Below, in pieces: positions 37,184 to 44,763 of a stretch of DNA of 64,000 nucleotides. Positions within the stretch are counted from its first letter, which is position 1. Each line of letters opens with the position of its first letter. The notes below the pieces were generated by a model. The model saw nothing but the letters and a program-made list of their open reading frames with translations. It did no database searches and was not told the DNA's origin. Source of the DNA: Variovorax paradoxus (GTDB lineage Bacteria; Pseudomonadota; Gammaproteobacteria; Burkholderiales; Burkholderiaceae_C); assembly GCF_030811855.1 (NCBI RefSeq), contig NZ_JAUSRN010000011.1, forward strand, positions 62,001-126,000, given 5' to 3'. Made by a program: the position numbers and the translations under genes.

Positions 37184-39574
37184 ATGGACGATTCCTCTCC
37201 TTCCACCGACCCGGCGCGCTCCGAGCGATCGATACGGCTGCGCCGCATTGCACGTTGGAGCGCGATCGTGCTCGGCTCCGGCGCGGTGGTGCTGGTGGTG
37301 GCCGCCGTCGTGGCGGTGGCTGCCATTTATCCGCGCCTGCCTGACATCTCCGAGCTTGCCGACTACCGGCCCAAGCTGCCGCTGCGCGTGTATTCGGTCG
37401 AAGGCACGCTCATTGGCGAGTTCGGCGAAGAGCGCCGCACCCTCACGCCTTTTGCCAGCATTCCCAAGGTCATGAAGGACGCCGTGCTGGCCGTGGAAGA
37501 CGCGCGCTTCTACGACCATGGCGGCGTCGACTACAAGGGCTTCGTGCGCGCGGCGGTGGCCAGCCTGAAGGGTGGCCGCAAACAGGGCGCCTCGACCATC
37601 ACGATGCAGGTGGCGCGTAATGTGTACCTCAGCTCGGAGCGCACGCTGAGCCGCAAGACCTATGAAATCTTGCTGGCGCTGCGGCTCGAGCAGCAGCTCA
37701 GCAAGGATCAGATCCTCGAGATCTACCTGAACCAGATCTACCTGGGCAACCGCGCGTATGGCTTTGCCGCGGCTTCGGAAGCCTACTTCGGCAAGCCGCT
37801 GCAAAACATCACCACGGCCGAAGCGGCCATGCTGGCCGGACTGCCCAAAGCTCCCGGCGCAAACAACCCGGTGGCCAACCCGCGCCGAGCTCGCGCACGC
37901 CAGCTCTACGTGATCGACCGCATGCAGGAGACAGGCTTCATCACTGCCGAGCAGGCTGCCGAAGCCAAGAAGGAAGAACTCCACCTGCGCGATGCCGCCG
38001 ACCCGAACCGGCTGCATGCCGAATACGTGGCCGAGACGGTGCGACAGATGATGTACACGCAGTACGGAGACAGCATCTACACCAGCGGCATGAAGGTCTA
38101 CACCTCGCTGGTCGCGGCAGACCAGGCGGCAGCCTACAGGTCGCTTCGCAAGGGCATCATGGACTACGAGCGGCGCCAGCCCTATCGCGGACCGGAGCGC
38201 TTCATCGACCTGCCGGACGACCCCAAGGAAGCCGACGAAGCGGTGGACGATGCATTGGCCGAACACCCCGACAACGGCGACGTGATGGCGGCCGTGGTGC
38301 TGGAAGCGAACAGCAAGGAAATCAACGCGGTGCGCGCGAACGGCGAAACCGTTCAGATCAACGGCGAAGGCCTTAGACCCGCGCAATCGGGCCTTGCGGC
38401 CAAGGCGCCGCCCAACATCAAGATCCGCCGCGGCGCGGTGATCCGCGTGGCAAAGACACCCAAGAACACTTGGGAGATCACGCAGCTGCCCGAGGTCGAG
38501 GGCGCGTTCATCAGCATGGATCCGCGCACCGGCGCCATCAAGGCCCTGGTGGGCGGCTTCGATTTCGGCAAGAACAAGTTCAACCACGTCACGCAGGCCT
38601 GGCGCCAGCCGGGGTCGAGCTTCAAGCCCTTCATCTATTCGGCCGCGCTCGAAAAAGGCTTCACGCCGGCCACCATCGTGAACGATGCGCCACTGCATTT
38701 CGAAGCGAGCACCCCTGGCGGCCAGCCTTGGGAACCGAAGAACTTCGATGGCGGCTTCGAAGGGCCGATGCCGCTGCGCACCGCCTTGATGAAGTCGAAG
38801 AACCTGGTCACCGTTCGCCTGCTGCAATCCATCGGCGCGCCGTATGCGCAAGACTGGATCACCCGCTTCGGCTTCGACAAGGACAAGCACCCCGCCTACC
38901 TGCCGATGGCGTTGGGCGCGGGCTCGGTCACACCCATGCAGATGGCTACGGCCTATTCGGTGTTCGCCAACGGCGGCTACAAGGTCAACCCGTACCTCGT
39001 CACGCGCGTGACCGACCTGCGGGACAAGGTGCTGCTCGAGACCGAGCCGCCGGCGCTCGACGAAACCCGCCGCGCCATTCCTGAACGCAATGCCTTCATC
39101 ATGGATTCGCTGCTGCAAAGCGTGGTGAAGGGCGGCACCGCTGCGCGCGCCTACCAAGCGCTCAAGCGCGATGACCTCTTCGGCAAGACCGGCACCACCA
39201 ACGATTCTTTCGACACCTGGTTTGCAGGCTTCCAACCCACCAACGTCGGCATTGCATGGATCGGCTACGACACGCCGCGCCAGCTGGGCGTGCGCGGCGA
39301 AACCGGCGGCAGCCTGAGCCTGCCGATCTGGATCGGCTACATGCAGACGGCCCTCAAGGGCGTGCCGGTGAGCAAGATCCCGGAGCCGCCGGGCGTTGCC
39401 AACATCGACGGCGAGTGGTACTTCGATGACTTCACGCCGGGCCGCGGCGTGGCGAGCCTGGGCGTGGAGAACGCCGAGTCGCCGCCACCGCCGGCGGAAG
39501 AACTCTCGGGCGTGCCGCTGGGGCCGCCGCCCCCGCCGGAAGAGCGCAACCGCATCCTTGAGTTCTTCCGCTAG
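37184..39574 (+). CDS. mrcA: Penicillin-binding protein 1A-type bifunctional enzyme
   Basis: The protein has 796 residues. A membrane anchor (about 26-50) leads to a GT51 domain with VEDARFYDHGGVD, GASTITMQVARN and LEIYLNQIYLGNRAYGF. An OB-like linker follows, then a transpeptidase domain with QPGSSFKPFIYS (SxxK), KSKNLV (SxN) and FGKTGTTND (KTG). It polymerises and cross-links peptidoglycan. The ATG at 37184 begins a normal cytoplasmic tail. It is 37 bp after creD, apparently in the same transcript, which would put a wall synthase under CreB control. The tail is Pro-rich. Confidence 0.94.
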   Translation: MDDSSPSTDPARSERSIRLRRIARWSAIVLGSGAVVLVVAAVVAVAAIYPRLPDISELADYRPKLPLRVYSVEGTLIGEFGEERRTLTPFASIPKVMKDAVLAVEDARFYDHGGVDYKGFVRAAVASLKGGRKQGASTITMQVARNVYLSSERTLSRKTYEILLALRLEQQLSKDQILEIYLNQIYLGNRAYGFAAASEAYFGKPLQNITTAEAAMLAGLPKAPGANNPVANPRRARARQLYVIDRMQETGFITAEQAAEAKKEELHLRDAADPNRLHAEYVAETVRQMMYTQYGDSIYTSGMKVYTSLVAADQAAAYRSLRKGIMDYERRQPYRGPERFIDLPDDPKEADEAVDDALAEHPDNGDVMAAVVLEANSKEINAVRANGETVQINGEGLRPAQSGLAAKAPPNIKIRRGAVIRVAKTPKNTWEITQLPEVEGAFISMDPRTGAIKALVGGFDFGKNKFNHVTQAWRQPGSSFKPFIYSAALEKGFTPATIVNDAPLHFEASTPGGQPWEPKNFDGGFEGPMPLRTALMKSKNLVTVRLLQSIGAPYAQDWITRFGFDKDKHPAYLPMALGAGSVTPMQMATAYSVFANGGYKVNPYLVTRVTDLRDKVLLETEPPALDETRRAIPERNAFIMDSLLQSVVKGGTAARAYQALKRDDLFGKTGTTNDSFDTWFAGFQPTNVGIAWIGYDTPRQLGVRGETGGSLSLPIWIGYMQTALKGVPVSKIPEPPGVANIDGEWYFDDFTPGRGVASLGVENAESPPPPAEELSGVPLGPPPPPEERNRILEFFR

Positions 39575-39659
39575 GAGAGGGCGAAGGCGGGCGACAGGTT
39601 CCGGGTGTCCCTACACTCGGTGGTGCCGCCGCTTTCACCTTTTTCCTTTCGCACGTCTC

Positions 39660-40265
39660 ATGGAAATCCTTACCCTGGTGACGCTGATCGTCATCGGCGC
39701 CTACATCCTCAAGTCGCGGGACCAGCGCCAGCGCATCGCACTGCTCGGAAGCCACCTCGGCAAGTACCAGATCGAAAACCTCATGGAGACCCTCACCGAG
39801 GGCTACCTGCGCTGCCTTGGCGAGGACGATGCCGCACGGCGCCAGCAGATCTGGAGCCTGCTCGACTCCACTGAGCAAAAGCTCTCGGCCCAGTTCGACA
39901 GCTTTGCAGCGGAGTTCGCGCGTGTCGATGAGGCACAGGCGCGCGTGAGCAAGCTGCCATTGGCAATTCCATTCGCGCACAAGCTGTTTCCGGCCGCCAC
40001 CTTCGACTTTCGCCAAGCCCTGGCCATCCACGCACGCGGCATTGCCGAAGTGATGCGGAACGAATCGCACCGCACACCCAAGGCCAAGGCTTTCACGATG
40101 TCGGCCGAGCTGTTCCTGATGCAGCACAGCTGCCACTGGTTCTGCAAGTCGAAGACGGTGGCGTCAGCGCGCATGCTGGCGCGGCACAAGACTTCGTACG
40201 AGCAATTGCTCGATGCGGTGAGCCCAGGAACGCGCAAGGCCTACAGCGCACTGACGGGCCAGTAA
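39660..40265 (+). CDS. Hypothetical membrane-anchored helical protein
   Basis: The protein has 201 residues. An N-terminal helix (MEILTLVTLIVIGAYIL) is followed by a charged, mostly helical cytoplasmic domain without recognisable motifs. It lies 85 bp after the PBP1A gene on the same strand and converges on creC with a 9-bp gap. The ATG at 39660 begins the hydrophobic anchor; longer frames overlap the PBP1A gene. I do not recognise the family. Confidence 0.75.
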   Translation: MEILTLVTLIVIGAYILKSRDQRQRIALLGSHLGKYQIENLMETLTEGYLRCLGEDDAARRQQIWSLLDSTEQKLSAQFDSFAAEFARVDEAQARVSKLPLAIPFAHKLFPAATFDFRQALAIHARGIAEVMRNESHRTPKAKAFTMSAELFLMQHSCHWFCKSKTVASARMLARHKTSYEQLLDAVSPGTRKAYSALTGQ

Positions 40266-40274
40266 TTTCTTTCT

Positions 40275-41720
40275 TCAGTGATGTGACGCAGGCAACAGCG
40301 GCAGCGTGAGCGTGGCCACTGCGCCGCCGCGCGCCGCATTGCCGAGCTCGATGCGGCCGCGGTGCAGCGCCGCAATCTCTTTCACGAAGGCCAGCCCGAG
40401 TCCGGTGCTCTTTTTCTGGCTGTGCGGCCGCGCCAGCGAATAGAACTTCTGAAAGACTTTTTCCTGTGCGTAGTCCGGAATGCCGGGGCCGCGGTCGCGC
40501 ACTGTTACGCGCGCGAGCTTGGAGGTTGTTTCCAGCGTCAGCAGCACTTCGCTGTCCGGCGGTGAAAAATCGATGGCGTTGTCCAGCAGGTTGCTGATGG
40601 CGCGGCGCAGCAGGAACGGGTCGCCCTCGGTGCTGGCCTCCGTGCGGATGTTCACTTTCAAGCTGATGTTGCGCTTGGCCGCCGCGGGCTGTGCGCTGAC
40701 GGCGACGTCCTCGATCAACGAAGCCAGCGCTACCGGCTCCGTGCGGTCGAGTCCGCGCCTGGTTTCGAGCGCGGTGAGCTCCATCATGCGGTCGACGATT
40801 TCCTGGATGCGCTGCGTCTCGCGCTCGATGTTCTTCAGGAACCGTTCGCGCTCTGCGTGCGGCATGGACGGTTCCTGCAGCAGCTCGGCCGCGCCGCGAA
40901 TGGCGGAGAGCGGGCTCTTCACTTCGTGCGTGAAGGTCTGCACGTAATCGGCCACGTAGTTGCGGCCGGTGAGCGCATCGCGCATTTCGCTGAAGCCGGT
41001 GCGCAGCGCATCGACCGCGCGCCGCGCCATGCGCGAAACGCTGAGGGTGCGCTGCGCGCGCACCCAGGTCCAGTAGTCGGAAATCAGTCCGAAAGGACGC
41101 ACCAGCCACACCGAGACGATCATCGCGAGCAGTAGCAGTGCCAAGCCAGACCCCACGCCCACCCATAGCGTGCGGGCACGCGCGTCTTCCACAAACTGGC
41201 CGAAGCTCTGCACCGGCTTGCCGACGCTCACCATGCCGATGATCTCGTCGTTCCAGCGGATCGGCGCGCCCACGTACATCACCGAGGTGCGCGGGTCGCC
41301 ATCGACATCGCGCGAGGTGCGCGCGCCGTACAGGCCAGCGAGCGTCCGGTTCACGTCGCTCCACTGGGAGTAGTCGGCGCCCAGCTGCCTCCCGAGCGAA
41401 TCGAACACTACGCGGCCGCTGCGGTCGGTCACATACACGCGCAGCTCGACGCGGTTCTTGTGCAGGTTGTAGATCTGGGCCGAGAACTCGCGCGCATAGA
41501 CCGTGCGGAACAACGGCTCGAGGCGCGCGGTGGTGATGGCGCCCGCGATCACGTCTTGCTCGACCAGGCTGGCAATGAGCTGCGATGTCTCGACCAGCGA
41601 TTCTTCCGCCGATTCGCGGTAGCGCGGGTCGATGTCGGACACCACGCGGTACAGCAGGAACGCGATGCCCGCCGTGTAGATCAGCAAGATGCCGATGAAT
41701 ATCCGCGTGCGCCGGCTCAC
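40275..41720 (-). CDS. creC: Two-component sensor histidine kinase CreC
   Basis: The protein has 481 residues, matching E. coli CreC (474). A periplasmic sensor (about 30-185) lies between two helices, with ADYSQWSDVNRTL and SVMYVGAPIRW, both CreC-like. A HAMP-like link, the H-box FTHEVKSPLSAIRGAAELL and an ATPase domain with NLLDNAIDFSP, GPGIPDYA and STGLGLAFVKEIAAL follow. The GTG at 41720 overlaps the creB stop by 4 bp. The periplasmic ligand is unknown; in other bacteria the system responds to low-molecular-weight PBP inhibition or carbon source. Confidence 0.92.
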   Translation of the reverse strand: MSRRTRIFIGILLIYTAGIAFLLYRVVSDIDPRYRESAEESLVETSQLIASLVEQDVIAGAITTARLEPLFRTVYAREFSAQIYNLHKNRVELRVYVTDRSGRVVFDSLGRQLGADYSQWSDVNRTLAGLYGARTSRDVDGDPRTSVMYVGAPIRWNDEIIGMVSVGKPVQSFGQFVEDARARTLWVGVGSGLALLLLAMIVSVWLVRPFGLISDYWTWVRAQRTLSVSRMARRAVDALRTGFSEMRDALTGRNYVADYVQTFTHEVKSPLSAIRGAAELLQEPSMPHAERERFLKNIERETQRIQEIVDRMMELTALETRRGLDRTEPVALASLIEDVAVSAQPAAAKRNISLKVNIRTEASTEGDPFLLRRAISNLLDNAIDFSPPDSEVLLTLETTSKLARVTVRDRGPGIPDYAQEKVFQKFYSLARPHSQKKSTGLGLAFVKEIAALHRGRIELGNAARGGAVATLTLPLLPASHH

Positions 41721-42502
41721 GGCACGCTGTGGGGCAGTTCTTCGTTCAATGCGTAGCCGGTACCGCGCAGCGTGCGGATCGGCTCCACGTCGGGCGCCAC
41801 CGCCTTGAGCTTGGCGCGCAGGGTTTTCACGTGCGCGTCGACCGTGCGGTCGAAGCTCTCGCTCGCGTCGTCCCAAACCAGCTGAAGCAGTTCTTCGCGA
41901 GTGAAGACCCGTCCGGGACGCTGCACCAGCAACCTTAGCAGCCCGTATTCATAGCGCGAGAGCTCGAGCAGGCGTCCGTAGTAGCGAATTTGCATGCGCT
42001 CGTTGTCCAGCGCAAACGGCATTGCGGGGGGTTGAGAGCTCGCTGGGGCCGCCGCGCCCAAAATTTGAGGGGGTACCCCGCTGTTCGTACCTACGGGCCC
42101 TCCAGGGGCCGCTCGCGCGCTGCGCCGAAGAATGGTGCGCACCCGCGCCACCAGTTCGCGCGGCGAAAAGGGCTTGGCGATGTAGTCGTCGGCGCCAAGT
42201 TCCAGCCCCACGACGCGGTCGATCTCGTCGCTTCTCGCCGTGAGAAACAGCATCGGCACCTCGGCACCGCCCTGCGACTGGTTCAGCGTGCGCAGGCGCT
42301 TGAACAACTCGAAACCGTTGAGGTCGGGCAGGCCCACGTCCAGGATGGCCAGTGCCGGCGGCTCCTGCGCGAACTGCGCGATGGCTTCTTCGGCGGTGGC
42401 GCACCAGACCGGCGTGAAGCCATCGCTCTTCAAAACGTACTGGAGGGTGTCGGCAATGCCCGATTCGTCTTCGGCGATCAGGATCCGCGGTTTGAAACTC
42501 AT
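41717..42502 (-). CDS. creB: Two-component response regulator CreB
   Basis: The protein has 261 residues. The receiver domain has ILIAEDESGIAD, the phospho-Asp in LAILDVGLPDLNGF and the Lys in DDYIAKPFSP. An OmpR-type winged helix (about 175-255) has SRYEYGLLRLLVQRPGRVFTREELL and RTVDAHVKTLRAKL, like CreB. It is about 30 residues longer than E. coli CreB because of an Ala/Pro-rich linker (about 135-165) that coincides with a GC palindrome in the DNA. It should bind the TTCAC-N6-TTCAC tag upstream of creD. Confidence 0.92.
   Translation of the reverse strand: MSFKPRILIAEDESGIADTLQYVLKSDGFTPVWCATAEEAIAQFAQEPPALAILDVGLPDLNGFELFKRLRTLNQSQGGAEVPMLFLTARSDEIDRVVGLELGADDYIAKPFSPRELVARVRTILRRSARAAPGGPVGTNSGVPPQILGAAAPASSQPPAMPFALDNERMQIRYYGRLLELSRYEYGLLRLLVQRPGRVFTREELLQLVWDDASESFDRTVDAHVKTLRAKLKAVAPDVEPIRTLRGTGYALNEELPHSVP
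42045..42112. repeat. Direct repeat flanking a palindromic insert within creB
   Basis: GGGGCCGC occurs at 42045-42052 and 42105-42112, exactly 60 bp apart (20 codons, in frame). Between them lies a perfect palindrome GGGGTACCCC (42070-42079). The segment encodes the extra interdomain linker of CreB. Confidence 0.45.
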
Positions 42503-43026
42503 CCCCGGATGTTAGCGAGGGGACGCTGTTCGGCGAGGCTGTTTTCGTGCGTGGCGCCGCGAACACGGCGCGGCCGTTCGCGGTCTTTTTTTCGGGCGCG
42601 GCGCTGGTTTCCTATCTTCTTCTTATTCTTCTTATTCAAATTAGTAGTAGTAGATAAGGGTCGCACCTGTCTGTGGACATGGCAATTTTTCCCTTGTGTG
42701 ACAGTCACTTGTCATACCTCTGTCACTGTGCGCAGCTGCGCTTCCGAGCTGTCGCGCCAAAAGGGACAACATTGGCCGGCGGCTCCGCCCTGTGGATAAC
42801 GCCCTGCTTGTGCCAGAACTCTCCCCAGAGTTGTCCTTTGACAGGGTCCCGGAAATCTGCGAAAGACGGTTTTCGGCGCGAGAAATCCATTGCCTGTAAT
42901 TTGGGCAGACTGTAGATTTCCATTACGAATCAACGACTTGCCGCACCCTTACAAGGAAGTGCGAGTGTTATCCACAGAGTTGCTCAAGTTTTGTGGGGAG
43001 AACCCGCGACGGAACCTTCGCGCGCG
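42503..43026. other. Gene-free stretch with DnaA boxes: candidate replication origin
   Basis: Both perfect DnaA boxes of this stretch are here: TGTGGATAA at 42791-42799 (minus orientation) and TTATCCACA at 42968-42976. A pyrimidine-rich, AT-rich tract (42610-42637) is followed by TAGTAGTAGTAG (42642-42653), a run of TAG trinucleotides like the DnaA-trio of the basal unwinding system, then a weaker box-like TGTGGACAT (42672-42680). It also holds the creB and TerB-gene promoters. No gene is visible. Confidence 0.5.
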
Positions 43027-44016
43027 ATGTCGAACGAACTTTGTCCTTCAACCTTTGGAAATTCGAACGTGACACCTTCCGAAACCAAGGCCATCGTGAC
43101 GCTGAGCTTGCTGGCCGCTTTCGTCGACGGCGAAAAACACGAGCGCGAACGCGCAGAGATCAAGCGCATTGCCGAGGGCCTCTCGCAGGCCGACGGCGTG
43201 AACCTTCCCACGCTCTACCAGGACGTGCTGATGAAGCGCGTTTCGATGGCATCCGTGACGGGCGATCTGCAAAGCCCCGAATCGAAGCAGCTGGCCTACG
43301 AAATGGCAGTGTGCGTGTGCGATGCCGACGGCACGCAGTCGGACGCGGAGCGCATGTTCCTCACGGACCTGCGTACTTCGCTCGGTCTCGATGCCTCGGC
43401 GGCGCAGTTTTCGCGTCAGGCGGAAGACATTGCGGCGGCGGTCCCGGTGGCGGCTACCGGTGCGGCCGCGGTATCGACCCCTTCCGCGGTGGCGGCGCCC
43501 GACAGCGCGGAGCTCGACAAGTCCATCCTCAACGCAGCCATCCTCAATGGCGCGCTCGAACTACTGCCGGAAACGCTCTCGACCATGGCGATCATTCCGC
43601 TGCAGATGAAACTGGTCTATCGCATCGGCAAGGCGCATGGCTACGAGCTCGACAGCGGCCACGTGAAAGATTTTCTGGCCACGGTCGGCGTGGGCCTGAC
43701 CTCGCAATACCTGGAACAGGCCGGTCGCAAGCTGCTCGGCGGCCTGCTCGGAAAGATGGGCGGCGGCTTGCTGCGCGGCCTGGGCAATCAGGCCGTGAGT
43801 TCGGGCATGAGCTTTGCCTCGACCTATGCGCTGGGCCATGTCGCCAAGCGCTACTACGCGGGCGGCCGCACGCTCTCGACGCAGATGCTTAAAGACAGCT
43901 TCTCGAACGTGGTGCAGGAAGGAAAGGGTCTGCAGACCCAGTACCTGCCAGCCATCCAGGAAAAGGCCCGCACCCTCGACGCCGGCAAGGTGCTGGCGCT
44001 GGTCAGGGGCGCCTGA
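43027..44016 (+). CDS. TerB-like plus DUF697-type protein
   Basis: The protein has 329 residues. The N-terminal part (about 15-130) looks like a TerB tellurite-resistance domain (AIVTLSLLAAFVDGEKHERERAEIKRIAEGL; CDADGTQSDAERMFL), with paired acidic helices. The C-terminal part (about 170-300) resembles DUF697/YcjF (MAIIPLQMKLVYRIGKAHGYELDSGHVKDFLATVGVGLTSQ) with a glycine-rich amphipathic stretch. The role is unknown; membrane or stress association is typical for both domains. The start is uncertain: ATG 43027 has only a weak SD, and a TTG at 42991 or GTG at 43069 are alternatives. Confidence 0.78.
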   Translation: MSNELCPSTFGNSNVTPSETKAIVTLSLLAAFVDGEKHERERAEIKRIAEGLSQADGVNLPTLYQDVLMKRVSMASVTGDLQSPESKQLAYEMAVCVCDADGTQSDAERMFLTDLRTSLGLDASAAQFSRQAEDIAAAVPVAATGAAAVSTPSAVAAPDSAELDKSILNAAILNGALELLPETLSTMAIIPLQMKLVYRIGKAHGYELDSGHVKDFLATVGVGLTSQYLEQAGRKLLGGLLGKMGGGLLRGLGNQAVSSGMSFASTYALGHVAKRYYAGGRTLSTQMLKDSFSNVVQEGKGLQTQYLPAIQEKARTLDAGKVLALVRGA

Positions 44017-44030
44017 AGCCGTTCGGGCGA

Positions 44031-44438
44031 TCAGGCCGCGGCCAGGTCGTCGAGAATGGGGCAGTCGGGGCGTGCGTCCCCGTGGCAGCAGTGCACCAGG
44101 TGCGCCAGCGTGTTGCGCATCGACTGCATGTCCGCAATGCGCTGCTCCAGTTCGTCCAGGTGCTTTTTCGCGATCCGCTTCACGCTGGCGCTCGCGCGCC
44201 GGCGGTTGTGCCAGAGTCCCACAAGCTCGGCAATTTCTTCCATGGAGAAACCGAGATCGCGCGAGCGCTTGATGAAGCGCAGCGTGTGGATGTCCGCATC
44301 GCCATACTGGCGATAGCCGCTTTCGGTGCGCGCTACAACAGGCAACAGGCCAAGGCCCTCGTAGTGCCGCACCATGCGCGCCGAGACGCCCGAAAGCCTG
44401 GCCGCTTCGCCGATGGAGACGGTGCCGAAGCTGCTCAT
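44031..44438 (-). CDS. cueR: CueR-type copper-responsive MerR regulator
   Basis: The protein has 135 residues. A MerR helix-turn-helix (SIGEAARLSGVSARMVRHYEGLGLLP), a dimerisation helix and a C-terminal metal loop CCHGDARPDC place it with Cu(I) sensors such as CueR. It should twist the 19-bp-spacer promoter upstream of copA into an active form on binding Cu(I). It overlaps copZ by 4 bp, in an operon divergent from copA. Confidence 0.92.
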   Translation of the reverse strand: MSSFGTVSIGEAARLSGVSARMVRHYEGLGLLPVVARTESGYRQYGDADIHTLRFIKRSRDLGFSMEEIAELVGLWHNRRRASASVKRIAKKHLDELEQRIADMQSMRNTLAHLVHCCHGDARPDCPILDDLAAA

Positions 44439-44629
44439 TGGACCCTGTAGCCGGCGTTTTCGATGGCGGCGACGATGTCTTGCCGAGGTTGCGCGCTCAA
44501 TACGTCGACATGGCCGGTTTCGAGATCCACTGTCACCTGCGCTTCAGGATCGACCGTCTGCACCGCGTTTTGAACCGCGCTCACGCAGTGGCCGCAGCTC
44601 ATTCCCGAGACCTGAAATTTCTGACTCAT
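44435..44629 (-). CDS. copZ: Copper chaperone (heavy-metal-associated domain)
   Basis: The protein is 64 residues and is a single HMA fold with GMSCGHC (residues 9-15), the Cu(I)-binding CxxC. It likely carries Cu(I) to the CopA ATPase encoded divergently. An AGGAGC site precedes the ATG. A TTGACA-like -35 for this operon is visible on the minus strand at 44696-44691. Confidence 0.92.
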   Translation of the reverse strand: MSQKFQVSGMSCGHCVSAVQNAVQTVDPEAQVTVDLETGHVDVLSAQPRQDIVAAIENAGYRVQ

Positions 44630-44726
44630 CGTTGTTGCTCCTGTTGAGTGAAATGAGTGATCGGAAACATGAGTCTGAACCCTCTCACGATGTCAATGTC
44701 CAGCGGAGGGACACTCGATATCTGCC

Positions 44727-44757
44727 TTGACCTTGCCATGATGTGAGACTTTAGCCT
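44727..44757 (+). promoter_or_regulatory. MerR-type copA promoter with 19-bp spacer
   Basis: TTGACC (44727-44732) and TAGCCT (44752-44757) are separated by 19 bp, the overlong spacing typical of MerR/CueR-activated promoters. The sequence between begins TTGCCATGATG, as in CueR operators, though the right half of the dyad is degenerate. Confidence 0.72.
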
Positions 44758-44763
44758 CGGGGC

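Noticed and set aside
37172-39235. Open frame of 687 codons antisense to PBP1A
   Set aside because: Same reason; PBP1A on the other strand has all catalytic motifs.
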